Assembly (NCBI RefSeq): GCF_003314995.1
Contig: NZ_QNRH01000005.1
Location: 192,353 to 256,352, forward strand
DNA length: 64,000 nt
Source: Pseudochrobactrum asaccharolyticum
GTDB taxonomy: Bacteria > Pseudomonadota > Alphaproteobacteria > Rhizobiales > Rhizobiaceae
Direction of reading: 5' to 3'
This document shows positions 53,429 to 62,255 of this stretch, in pieces. The notes beneath the pieces are model-generated. The model was not told the origin of the DNA. It was given only the letters and a program-made list of their open reading frames with translations, and did no database searches. How positions within the stretch are numbered: the stretch's first letter is position 1; the number at the start of each line of letters is the position of its first letter. A program made the translations under genes and the position numbers.

Positions 53429-54715
53429 TTATACGTTCAAACGGAGAGCAGCGGCTCGACGGTGCCCCTCCATACCTTCTGTAGCACTTTGTCGTATAGC
53501 AGGTGGAGCAACTGCTAAAACACCTGCAATATCAAGCCATTGATGTGTACATATTTTGACATAAGACCCCACCCATAAGCCACCAGTGTAGCGCCCTGCG
53601 GCCATAGTAGGGAGTGTATGATTTGTCCCGCAACATTTATCAGAATAGACGACGCTCGCCTTTTCCCCAATAAATAATGAACCATAATTTCTCAGTTTTT
53701 TAGCCATTTCCTGAGGGAAACGTGTATGGACCTGTAAATGTTCTGCAGCGATATAATCTGAATAAGCGATCATCGTCTCTTCATCAGCACAAATAGTGAT
53801 CTCACCATAATCACGCCAAGCAACTCCCGCCACATCTGCAGTAGGTAAGGTTAACAATTGGTTATCCACTTCCGCTAAAACAGCTTCAGCTAACGCCCTA
53901 TCGGTTGTAATTAACCCTACACGCGTTCTCACATCATGTTCAGCTTGTGCGAGCATATCTGTAGCAATCATTGAAGCATTGCCTGTTTCATCGGCAACAA
54001 CAAAAATCTCACTAGGTCCGGCCAATTGATCAATACCGACCTGGCCAAAAACCTGACGTTTAGCTTCATTCACAAACGCATTACCCGGTCCAACAATTTT
54101 ATCTACAGCTGGAATTGTCTCTGTACCACAAGCCATAGCAGCAATTGCTTGTGCGCCACCGACACGGAAAATACGATCCGCACCGGAAAGATGACAGCCG
54201 GCAATCATTGCTGCGTGTGCATTTGGTGGCAAACATGCAATTACTTGATCACAACCAGCTACCTTCGCTGGTACAATTGTCATAACCGGCGCGGAAAGAA
54301 TAGGATAACGCCCCCCCGGCACATAGGCACCAACAACCTCAATAGGAATAACACGGTGTCCGAGATGCAAGCCAGGTAAGGTTTCCACTTCAAGTGGCAA
54401 GATTGTTTTTAGCTGCGCCTCGGCAAAAGTTTTAACCTGAGCAATTGCAAATTCAGTGTCAGAGCGCGTTTGAAGATCAAGGTCTGCAACTGCCTTTAAT
54501 CGCTCTTCCATACTGACTTCGAACTGGTCAGGTACGGTTTTATCAAATTTTTTCGAATATTCACGCACAGCATCATCACCACGCGCTTTAACATTCGAAA
54601 TAATATCTTTGACGGCTGTCTCAACCGATATCGTGTCTGAAATCGCGTCTCGGGACGGCTCCTTGATACGGATTATTTTATCTTTAAGAGCTTTAAGTCG
54701 CGCTGTCATGTTCAT
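53429..54715 (-). CDS. HisD-family dehydrogenase, likely sulfopropanediol 3-dehydrogenase (HpsN-like)
   Basis: A 428-residue zinc- and NAD-dependent dehydrogenase of the histidinol dehydrogenase superfamily. Family motifs: VPGGRYPILSAPVMTIVPAK, GGAQAIAAMACGTETIPAVD, GPGNAFVNEAKR, DQLAGPSEI and EHLQVHT; the CGTNHTLPTMAAGRYTGGLWVG segment resembles the HpsN branch more than biosynthetic HisD. HpsN oxidises (R)-2,3-dihydroxypropane-1-sulfonate to sulfolactate. It sits alone, without other his genes, beside an XRE-cupin regulator and an ABC binding protein, which suggests catabolism. The substrate remains an inference. Confidence 0.8.
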   Translation of the reverse strand: MNMTARLKALKDKIIRIKEPSRDAISDTISVETAVKDIISNVKARGDDAVREYSKKFDKTVPDQFEVSMEERLKAVADLDLQTRSDTEFAIAQVKTFAEAQLKTILPLEVETLPGLHLGHRVIPIEVVGAYVPGGRYPILSAPVMTIVPAKVAGCDQVIACLPPNAHAAMIAGCHLSGADRIFRVGGAQAIAAMACGTETIPAVDKIVGPGNAFVNEAKRQVFGQVGIDQLAGPSEIFVVADETGNASMIATDMLAQAEHDVRTRVGLITTDRALAEAVLAEVDNQLLTLPTADVAGVAWRDYGEITICADEETMIAYSDYIAAEHLQVHTRFPQEMAKKLRNYGSLFIGEKASVVYSDKCCGTNHTLPTMAAGRYTGGLWVGSYVKICTHQWLDIAGVLAVAPPAIRQSATEGMEGHRRAAALRLNV

Positions 54716-54849
54716 GCCTTTCTGATCTCACCGAATAGTACGAAAGGTCAGCATCATTCACAGCTCAGTTATATACAATTGCCACTCACCCCACCGTCTA
54801 CTATTCTCACCAAAACTCGACAGATAGTCTGTGAGGTGGGAGAAAGAGA

Positions 54850-55398
54850 ATGCCAAAAATCGGTATCAAACTAAGAGAGCTACGCCGACGTCGTGACCTA
54901 AGCGTCCGTGAACTGGCAATACGTTCAGGCATTTCGCATTCTACAATATCTTTAATTGAACGGGATCGCATGAGCCCCTCCATCGACACGCTAAGTGCTG
55001 TCCTCGATGCATTAGGCACAACACTTCCGGGGTTCTTTTCTGACTTACAATCAGGACTACCCTATACTCCGTTTTACAATGCTGCAGACCTACCGGAAAT
55101 CGGAAAAACTGATACCGTTTCATATCGCGTTATTGGGCTCAACCACCCCAATCGGCAATTATTAATGCTTCATGAAACTTATGCTATAGGCGCCAGCTCA
55201 GGAAAAGTTTTTACCCATACCGCTCAAGAAGCAGGAATGATTATAAAAGGAGCTGTAGAAGTAACAGTCGGAGGTCAAAAAAAGACACTGTGCCAAGGTG
55301 ATGCATATTATTTCGACAGCCGTTTGCCTCATAGTTTTCGCAATGTTCACAATGAAAAGAGTGAAATTTTCAGTGCCATTACCCCCCCTACATACTAA
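54850..55398 (+). CDS. XRE-cupin transcriptional regulator
   Basis: A 182-residue regulator: N-terminal helix-turn-helix (residues 5-60, LRELRRRRDLSVRELAIRSG, then SHSTISLIERDRMSPSIDTL) and C-terminal cupin (HTAQEAGMIIKGAVEVTVGG, then GDAYYFDSRLPHSFRN), the PuuR/SutR-type arrangement. It is divergent from the HisD-like gene (134 bp between starts) and upstream of the binding protein gene on its own strand, so both are likely targets. GGAG precedes the ATG. Confidence 0.9.
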   Translation: MPKIGIKLRELRRRRDLSVRELAIRSGISHSTISLIERDRMSPSIDTLSAVLDALGTTLPGFFSDLQSGLPYTPFYNAADLPEIGKTDTVSYRVIGLNHPNRQLLMLHETYAIGASSGKVFTHTAQEAGMIIKGAVEVTVGGQKKTLCQGDAYYFDSRLPHSFRNVHNEKSEIFSAITPPTY

Positions 55399-55505
55399 AC
55401 GGCATATATGGTGAGTAAACTCACCATATATGCCGAAGGTACTTCCATTCCTGCAGTTCTATGATTTGCTGTTAGCAACAAAAGAATAAATATAAGGGGG
55501 AAGTC

Positions 55506-56544
55506 ATGAAAATACTCAAAGCATCATTACTCGCTTGCACCATAGCATTTTTTGGAATCAGCAATGCTATAGCACGTGATCTAACAGTAGTTTCCTGGGG
55601 TGGGAATTTTCAGGATGCCCAGCGCGTAATTCATTTTAAGCCCTATGCTGAGATGAGCGGAAAACCACTACTTGATGAAAGAGGAGGGTGGTTACGGTGT
55701 ATTGCAAGCTAAAGTCAAAGCTGGCGTTCCAAACTGGGATGTTGTTGAGGTCGAGTCAGAAGAACTCGCCCTTGGCTGCGCTGATGGTATTTATGAAAAA
55801 ATTGACTGGGAAAAACTCGGCGGCAAAGAAAAATACCTCCCTGCTGCCGTCAGTGAATGTGGTGTTGGCAATATCGTCTGGTCGACTGGCCTTTCATATG
55901 ACGGTGCGAAGCTGAAACAGGCACCACAATCATGGGCAGATTTCTGGGATACAGAAAACTTCCCAGGTAAGCGCGGTTTCCGTAAGGGGCCTAAATATGC
56001 ACTTGAATTCGCACTGATGGCTGACGGTGTACCAGCAGAAGAAGTTTATACGGTTCTCTCTACACCTGAAGGCGTCGACAGGGCATTCAAAAAACTTGAT
56101 ACTTTAAAGTCCGATATTATTTGGTGGGAAGCAGGTGCACAACCGCTGCAGCTTCTGACCTCCGGCGAAGTAGTCATGACCACAGCCTATAATGGTCGCA
56201 TCAGTGGGCTTAACCGTTCAGAAGGCAAACAACTCGGCTTTATGTTCCCCGGCAGTATTTATGCGATCGACAGCTGGGTTATTCTTAAAGATAGCCCGCA
56301 TAAAGAAGCGGCTATGGATTTCATTGCCTATGCTAGTAAAGCTGAAAATCAGGCTAAGCTGCCAGAATATATCGCTTATGGACTGCCTCACGTTGATGCA
56401 GGTGAGCTAGTGCCGGAACAATATCGCTCCGAACTCCCGACAACTCCAGATAATCTGAATGGTGCTGTTGCACTCGATGTAAACTTCTGGACTGATCACT
56501 CAGAAGAACTAACACAAAGATTTAATGCCTGGTTAGCGCAATAA
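55506..56544 (+). pseudogene. ABC transporter substrate-binding protein (PotD-like), frameshifted
   Basis: Two overlapping frames together make one periplasmic binding protein of about 345 residues. The first (55506-55712) supplies the signal peptide (MKILKASLLACTIAFFGISNAIA) and RDLTVVSWGGNFQDAQ. The second (from about 55672) continues with GGYGVLQAKVKAG through to FNAWLAQ at 56544. The break is near 55680-55690, where a DEWNGGYGVL-like stretch would be expected and bases are missing. The family binds polyamines and similar compounds. No permease or ATPase follows before the island end, so the system is incomplete even apart from the frameshift. Confidence 0.85.
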
Positions 56545-56563
56545 TTCCCACCCGCTACCCCGC

Positions 56564-56602
56564 GTGAAAAAAGGGCGCTATTTTATAGCGCCCTTTTTTC
56601 AC
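56564..56602 (+). terminator. Strong terminator after the binding-protein pseudogene
   Basis: A perfect 18-bp stem (GTGAAAAAAGGGCGCTAT and its complement) with a three-base loop, A and T runs inside the stem; bidirectional in principle. Confidence 0.9.
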
Positions 56603-56791
56603 ATATTCGGTGGCTTTACAGAAGAATTATACGACACGCTTATAACCCTCATGTCCACGAAGGATAGCTCTGCGGAAAATCACAAGCACTGTAGGATGCT
56701 AGCAGCTTTAGTCAGGATATTTTCAACGATGATGTCATATGGTGCCCAAATATACTTCACAGCTTTGCACGAATTTTCGTCCAAATAAATC

Positions 56792-56815
56792 GGTACAAAA
56801 TATGGTACAAAATAA
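56792..56815 (+). repeat. Two 12-bp direct repeats (GGTACAAAATAT) at the right island end
   Basis: GGTACAAAATAT and GGTACAAAATAA in tandem, same orientation and period as the three repeats at 36355-36390; 62 bp before the attR core. Confidence 0.7.
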
Positions 56816-56877
56816 ATTACAACTATTTTATTTTATAATTACAAATCAATTAGTTATATAATAAAAACCATGAACAA

Positions 56878-56897
56878 GAATCCCGCTCTATCCGCCA
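56878..56897 (+). other. attR core
   Basis: GAATCCCGCTCTATCCGCCA, identical to the tRNA-Ser 3' end at 19 of 20 positions, marks the outer right end of the island. Confidence 0.85.
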
Positions 56898-57200
56898 GTT
56901 TTATTTATTCAAATATTTACTCAATAAAAAACGATAATTTGAAAAATTCCTTAGGTTTATTTAGGATACCCTATCTTATTTAATAGCGCAGATGCTTCCT
57001 ATTCTTTTAGCTCGAACGTTAATCGCAGCACTAACATCTATCCAACTAAGGTATTAAGAATAAGAAAAAATCTTTACTACGGGCTTACAGAACTGGCTAA
57101 TATCTAAATTTTTACCAACCATTCGTAAGACAGCCCCCTATTCTCTAAATGAGGAAGAGATGAACTCTCGCTCATCTTGTAACATAGAGACGTCCTTCTC
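56898..57200. other. Decayed sequence right of attR
   Basis: About 300 AT-rich bases without an open frame of note or a recognisable remnant. It leads into the arsH remnant. Confidence 0.4.
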
Positions 57201-57415
57201 CAACCAGTCATCTGTCGCCAAAACATCCGGAAGTTTGCTGAAGCCGGAGGCATGAAGCGCTCTTCACTCTATGAATAGTACCTCGACATCATGGAAGAAC
57301 TTATCAAATTCACCGGCCTGATATGAGGCATTTCTAACCATCTGATTGATCGTTACAGTGAAAGGAAGAAACGACGGAGAAAATGAAAACCCGTGTTTCG
57401 TTGAAATTCATATGA
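57201..57415 (+). pseudogene. arsH 3' remnant
   Basis: Matches the island arsH from about 41608 to its stop. Shared stretches include ATGGAAGAACT, GGCATTTCT, CGTTACAGTGAA, GTGTTTCGTTGAAAT/ATGTTTCGTTGAAAT, and CATATGACCG at the end. A one-base deletion and in-frame stops (GAATAG and ATATGA) make it non-functional. It retains the ATGA junction with a following MFS start, but no MFS sequence follows. Confidence 0.85.
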
Positions 57416-58027
57416 CCGCCTGTGTGAGGTATAAGAATAACTGCACATTAAAACAAATTACATCACAATAATGGGCGTTACTTTAAATATGATAAAAATA
57501 ATCATGATATTATTTACAGGATCAGGCACAGATTTCGCAGCATAGCTGTCGTTGTTACAAGTTTTTATATGGCACATTATCATCTGCGGGTTGGCGGTTT
57601 CAGGCCAGCCCCGGCAAATTGAGACAATCCATCTTTTGGAGAGTTTTTCATCGTCGTATTGCTGATGCAGATTTTTAAACAGGCCGTGATTGCTATGTAC
57701 AAACATGCCTGAATATTCTTTTCACGGAAAAGCATAAAGCTCTGCGCAAGCAGGGTTTCGTACTAATGATGACGACGGAAAATCTCTCTGATTGCTGCCA
57801 TTATCAAAAAAAGCGATCATCGTAATGATAAGACGTGCAAAAATAGTGGGGCAATTTTTGCTGTTAATTTTACTCGCAATTGTTATATCCGCCATCGCTT
57901 ATTGGTGCGAAGCGCTATTGCCATTGAGTATTGTCCATTAGCAAATCTGGCATCTGAAAATAGATAATATGATACGGCTTCATAATGATCATATGGAGAA
58001 AACCTGCTTAAAATATTCAGTATATAG
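57416..58027. other. Decayed region between the arsH remnant and the AraC gene
   Basis: About 600 bp with stops in all frames at short intervals. An 82-codon minus-strand frame (57458-57706) overlaps an AraC-site copy and has no recognisable features, so I do not call it a gene. The only clear element is the operator-like motif at 57517-57543. Confidence 0.5.
57517..57543 (+). promoter_or_regulatory. AraC-regulator site, copy 1
   Basis: CAGGATCAGGCACAGATTTC followed by GCAGCAT. The first 13 bases are identical to copies 2 and 3. It lies in decayed sequence, so its former target gene is probably lost. Confidence 0.6.
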
Positions 58028-58921
58028 TTATGCTTCCGCGCATTCTTTTAAATGTTGCTGCGGCGAAACGCCATAAAACCGGCTATACTCACGTGTGAAT
58101 TGTGACCGGCTTTGATAGCCCACTGCGTATCCCACATTGCCAATATTCTGTCGTTCAATTTGTATCAGGCGCCGTGCTTCATGCAGCCGGAACTGTTTTT
58201 GATACTGCATTGGTGTGAGACCGGTAATCGCTTTAAAATGATGATGCAGTGAGGATTCACTCATGCCTACCTGATGAGCAAGTTCAGGTATCCGCAATGG
58301 TTCAACATAATTTTTGCGCAACCAGTCGATCACTTTACTGACGCCGTTTGCAGAACTGTCCGCTATCGCTAATTGCAGCAAGCGGCAGCTGTATGGGCTG
58401 GATAACAGCCTGTAGATGACTTCCTGCTCGATCAGAGGTGCCATAAATTTAATATCATCGGGCGTATCAAGAAGACGCAGCAGGCGAAGTGCGGCATCAA
58501 GTAATTCAGAATCCACACGATCAACAATAACGCTGCAAGCCTCGTGCGTTACCACAGGGCGTGGCGGAACATCCATTTTTGCAAGCACCTCGCGTAGACG
58601 CTCCGGTGAAATTGTCATACCAAAACCGATGCACGGCTGTTCCTCGCTGGCTTCAATAATCCGAAATGCAACAGGAATATCAAAGGATACAAACAAGTAA
58701 TCCCCGACGCCAAATTTTTGAGTTCTTCCGCCCAGTTCAATCGTCATAACACCTTGTAGTATCATACAGAAAATAGGCGTTTGCGGGCATTGAATGGACG
58801 TCAGAGGCGATATGTGGCGTCCGAGTTCAAGATTGCTATTCGCCGTGGCGGTTCTTCCCGCATTTTGTGCATAACGATCAATAATTTCGGTAAGTTCAGT
58901 CAGTGCGCCTGTTGTCGTCAT
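58028..58921 (-). CDS. AraC-family regulator with AraC_N-type N-terminal domain
   Basis: A 297-residue regulator. The N-terminal domain (TPIFCMILQGVMTIELGG, then FGVGDYLFVSFDIPV) is of the AraC_N/YqhC type, a cupin-like effector domain. The C-terminal 100 residues have both helix-turn-helix units (RIPELAHQVGMSESSLHHHF and GYAVGYQSRSQFTREYSRFYG). It lies downstream of the RND pump on the same strand with its own upstream region, where operator copy 2 lies. It is the likely controller of the pump operon. Confidence 0.9.
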   Translation of the reverse strand: MTTTGALTELTEIIDRYAQNAGRTATANSNLELGRHISPLTSIQCPQTPIFCMILQGVMTIELGGRTQKFGVGDYLFVSFDIPVAFRIIEASEEQPCIGFGMTISPERLREVLAKMDVPPRPVVTHEACSVIVDRVDSELLDAALRLLRLLDTPDDIKFMAPLIEQEVIYRLLSSPYSCRLLQLAIADSSANGVSKVIDWLRKNYVEPLRIPELAHQVGMSESSLHHHFKAITGLTPMQYQKQFRLHEARRLIQIERQNIGNVGYAVGYQSRSQFTREYSRFYGVSPQQHLKECAEA

Positions 58922-58990
58922 TCATAACCAGTCCTGTTAATGGCCTGCAGAATATAATAGCGATTGTGCTGATCTTTTTGAATGCACTTA

Positions 58991-59017
58991 CAGGATCAGG
59001 CACAATTCTTGCAGGAT
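58991..59017 (+). promoter_or_regulatory. AraC-regulator site, copy 2
   Basis: CAGGATCAGGCACAATTCTT followed by GCAGGAT, 70 bp upstream of the AraC start codon and in the 154-bp gap to the RND gene. The orientation is opposite to that of copy 3 relative to transcription. Confidence 0.7.
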
Positions 59018-59075
59018 TGTGCCGATTGGCAATTGTTGCTGCCAACCGGCTTGATAGAAAATGAAGTGGCTGCTC

Positions 59076-62000
59076 TTAACTTGCTTCGGTCACATGCATG
59101 CTGCTTTCACCATGCTTGATCAGTGGCCGACCGGAGAGCTTGCGCAGACCAACATAAAATACGGGTGTCAAAAACAAGCCGAATATGGTCACCCCTATCA
59201 TACCGGCGAGCACAGTCACGCCTGTAACGGAGCGTATTTCAGCACCGGCACCGCTCGAAAATACGAGTGGTACGGTTCCGGCAATAAATGCGATCGATGT
59301 CATGATAATGGGACGTAACCGCAACCGGCAGGCTTCAAGGGCTGCCTCGACAATGTCGTAGCCTTCAAACTCCAGTTCGCGTGCAAATTCGACAATCAGG
59401 ATCGCATTTTTACAGGCAAGTCCCATGAGGACGACCAGACCTACCTGAACAAATGTATTATTGTCACCTCCGAGCAATTTGACGCCAAACAAGGCAGAAA
59501 GCATACACATCGGAACAATCAGGATAACCGCCAGCGGCAAAGTCCATGATTCATAAAGCGCTGCAAGAACGAGAAAAGCGAGCAGGATTGCAACCGGAAA
59601 TACAATCAGTGCTGCTTTGCCTTGTGTGGATTCCTGATAACTCAAATCACTCCATTCAAAATCGAAACCCGCTGGCAGTGCCGTTTTCGCCGTTTCCGTA
59701 ATTCTGTCCATAGCCTCTGCCGAGGACAAAAGTCTGGCATTTGCTTCGCCAGAAAAGTCTGCTGCAGGATAACCATTGTAACGCAACACCGGATCAGGCC
59801 CGTAAGTTTGGCTGATCTTTACCATCGAGCCAATCGGCACCATTTCACCTTGCGCATTGCGTGTCTGCAAATTGCGAATGTCTTCAATACGTTGACGGTA
59901 ATCTCCGTCGGCTTGGGCATAGACGCGCCATGTGCGCCCAAAAAGATTAAAGTCGTTGATATATGCAGAGCCGAGATAAACCTGAAGCGTTTGGAACAGA
60001 TCTGTCAGTGCCACATTTTGCGCTTTGGCTTTCACGCGATCAACTTCAACATCAAGCTGCGGCACATTAGACTGATAGCTGGAGAACGGAAAACCCATCG
60101 CAGGGTCTTTCATAAGTGCGCCTTGCAATGCCCCTGTTGCTTGTTGCAGTGCACCATAGCCAACGCCGCTGCGATCCTGAACAAAGAGCGAATAACCGGC
60201 ACCCGTGCCCAGTCCGATAATCGGCGGCGGATTGAGAACAAAGGCCATTCCTTCTTTGATTTTATTCATTTCTCCTTGCAGCGCAGCCATGATTTCCTGA
60301 GCGCTGCGCTTCCTCTCGTTAAAAGGTTTGAGGATCACATAGGCTACGGCATAATTGGGTGTATTCGTCTGCTGTATCGGGTTGAAACCGGCAAATGTCG
60401 TCACATGAGCCACGCCTTCAACCGTCAGAATGGTTTTTGCTAAATCTTTGACGACCGCGTCAGAACGGCTGATTGAACTACCTTCCGGCAATTTTACAAC
60501 ACCAACCAGATAGAGTTTATCTTGTGTCGGGATAAAGCCCCGCGGCACCGAACTAAAAATAAAGCCCGTGGCTGCAAGGAGTAATGCATAGACCAAAAAC
60601 GCCATACCTCGACGTTTCAGTATGCGTGATACTGCACCGTGATACTTCTGAGAACTGGCATCAAAGAAACGGTTAAACGGACGAAAAACCCAGGAAAATG
60701 TACGGTCGATCCCCCGTGAAAATGCATCCTTGGGCGCATCATGTGCACGTAGTAATATAGCCGCGAGTGCCGGCGAAAGTGTCAGGGAATTGATCGCTGA
60801 AATCACTGTCGAGATAGCGATTGTAACCGCAAATTGCTTGTAAAATGTTCCGGTTACGCCGGTCAGAAATGCCATAGGCACGAATACCGCACACAGAACC
60901 AGTGCAATCGCGACAATCGGACCAGAAACCTCCTTCATCGCCTGATGCGATGCCGCTAATGGCGAGAGACCTTCTTCAATATTACGCTCGACATTTTCGA
61001 CAACAACGATCGCATCGTCAACCACAATACCAATCGCCAGTACGAGGCCAAACAGGGTCAGAGTATTGATTGAAAAACCAAGAATATAGAGCACTGCAAA
61101 AGTGCCGACCACGGATACAGGAACCGCGATCAAAGGAATAATCGAGGCACGCCATGTTTGCAGGAAGAGGATGACAACCAGCACAACAAGAAGGATTGCC
61201 TCAGCCAGTGTCTTCACCACTGCATTGATGGATTCAGTAACGAAGATCGACGAGTCATAGTCCGCACGATAGGTCATACCGGGAGGAAAGCTCTGCTTTA
61301 ACTCCTCCATTTTCTCGATGACAGCATTGCGCACCTCGAGCAGGTTGGCACCGGGCGCTTGAAATATGCCAAGGATGGTCGTCGCATTGCCATCAAGTGT
61401 CGTGCGTAATGTATAATTGCTGGCGCCGAGTTCGATGCGGGCCACATCAATGAGACGAACGATCTCGCCGTTTGCACCGGTCTTCAAAACAATATTGCCA
61501 AATTCCTCAGGGGTATTCAGACGACCTTGCGCATTGATAGCAAGCAGAAAGTCACTACCGTTCTCAAGGGGTTCAGCACCAAGCTGGCCGGCGGATACCT
61601 GTAAATTCTGATCCTGAATCGCCTGTACGACATCACCGGCAGTCATACCACGCGAAGCCACTTTATTCGGATCAAGCCACACACGCATCGCATAGTCGCC
61701 GCTGCCGAAAAAGCGGACTTCGCCGACGCCCGGAATACGTGCGAGCTGATCCTTGATTTTAATATTGGCATAGTTACGCAAATACAGGCCGTCATAACGA
61801 CCGTCTGAAACAGGCGTAACCATCAGTGCAAAATTAGGTGACTGTTTTTGCGTGGTGACACCAAGCGCAACCACGGCAGAGGGCAGGCGTGACTGGGCTT
61901 GAGCAACCCGGTTCTGGACATCGACCTGTGCTTTATTCGGATCTGTGCCAGGTTCAAATGTAATCGTCATTTGCAGCACGCCATCAGATCCTGCGACTGA

Positions 62001-62243
62001 TTTCATGTACATCATACCTTCAACACCATTGATTTGCTCTTCCAATGGTGCCGAGACGGTTTCTGCAATGACTTTGGGATTAGCGCCGGGATAGGTCGCT
62101 GTTATAAGTACGGTCGGCGGTACGACATCCGGATATTCATCAATAGGCAAAAGAGGAATGGTTATCAGTCCGACCAGAAAAATAACAATGGACAGAACGG
62201 CTGCAAAGATCGGGCGATCAATAAAAAATCTGGAAAAATTCAT
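59076..62243 (-). CDS. RND multidrug efflux transporter, HAE1 family (MexF/BepG-like)
   Basis: A 1055-residue inner-membrane proton antiporter of the AcrB type. The start MNFSRFFIDRPIFAAVLSIVIF is the typical first helix. The proton-relay Asp pair is in GIVVDDAIVVVENVE and the Lys in GLACKNAILIVEF; twelve membrane helices and two large periplasmic loops are in normal order. It should pump drugs, dyes or detergents through an adaptor and an outer-membrane channel. The adaptor gene is 12 bp upstream; no outer-membrane channel gene is present. Resemblance to MexF and Brucella BepG is by recognition. Confidence 0.95.
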   Translation of the reverse strand: MNFSRFFIDRPIFAAVLSIVIFLVGLITIPLLPIDEYPDVVPPTVLITATYPGANPKVIAETVSAPLEEQINGVEGMMYMKSVAGSDGVLQMTITFEPGTDPNKAQVDVQNRVAQAQSRLPSAVVALGVTTQKQSPNFALMVTPVSDGRYDGLYLRNYANIKIKDQLARIPGVGEVRFFGSGDYAMRVWLDPNKVASRGMTAGDVVQAIQDQNLQVSAGQLGAEPLENGSDFLLAINAQGRLNTPEEFGNIVLKTGANGEIVRLIDVARIELGASNYTLRTTLDGNATTILGIFQAPGANLLEVRNAVIEKMEELKQSFPPGMTYRADYDSSIFVTESINAVVKTLAEAILLVVLVVILFLQTWRASIIPLIAVPVSVVGTFAVLYILGFSINTLTLFGLVLAIGIVVDDAIVVVENVERNIEEGLSPLAASHQAMKEVSGPIVAIALVLCAVFVPMAFLTGVTGTFYKQFAVTIAISTVISAINSLTLSPALAAILLRAHDAPKDAFSRGIDRTFSWVFRPFNRFFDASSQKYHGAVSRILKRRGMAFLVYALLLAATGFIFSSVPRGFIPTQDKLYLVGVVKLPEGSSISRSDAVVKDLAKTILTVEGVAHVTTFAGFNPIQQTNTPNYAVAYVILKPFNERKRSAQEIMAALQGEMNKIKEGMAFVLNPPPIIGLGTGAGYSLFVQDRSGVGYGALQQATGALQGALMKDPAMGFPFSSYQSNVPQLDVEVDRVKAKAQNVALTDLFQTLQVYLGSAYINDFNLFGRTWRVYAQADGDYRQRIEDIRNLQTRNAQGEMVPIGSMVKISQTYGPDPVLRYNGYPAADFSGEANARLLSSAEAMDRITETAKTALPAGFDFEWSDLSYQESTQGKAALIVFPVAILLAFLVLAALYESWTLPLAVILIVPMCMLSALFGVKLLGGDNNTFVQVGLVVLMGLACKNAILIVEFARELEFEGYDIVEAALEACRLRLRPIIMTSIAFIAGTVPLVFSSGAGAEIRSVTGVTVLAGMIGVTIFGLFLTPVFYVGLRKLSGRPLIKHGESSMHVTEAS

Positions 62244-62255
62244 TGAAAACCCTCC

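Larger units (their letters stand above)
36299..56897. mobile_element. Genomic island integrated at tRNA-Ser(GGA), probably two accreted units
   Basis: Bounded by the tRNA-Ser 3' end and its 20-bp copy at 56878-56897. It carries a tyrosine integrase next to the tRNA, is visibly more AT-rich than its flanks, and holds accessory genes only (arsenic resistance, HUH protein, serine recombinase, unknown cluster, HisD-like dehydrogenase). Repeats of GGTACAAAA lie 57-65 bp inside both ends. A degenerate att copy with one arm motif at 53.2-53.3 kb suggests an inner boundary, giving units of about 17.0 and 3.6 kb. Confidence 0.85.

Noticed and set aside
53429..54715. Biosynthetic histidinol dehydrogenase
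   Set aside because: No other his genes nearby, located in an island beside a regulator and a transport gene, and the C-terminal segment resembles the HpsN branch.
56564..56788. 74-codon frame after the binding-protein pseudogene
   Set aside because: It starts within the perfect terminator hairpin and has no ribosome-binding site.
57458..57706. 82-codon minus-strand frame right of the arsH remnant
   Set aside because: It overlaps an operator-like motif, has no recognised sequence and lies in a region full of stops.
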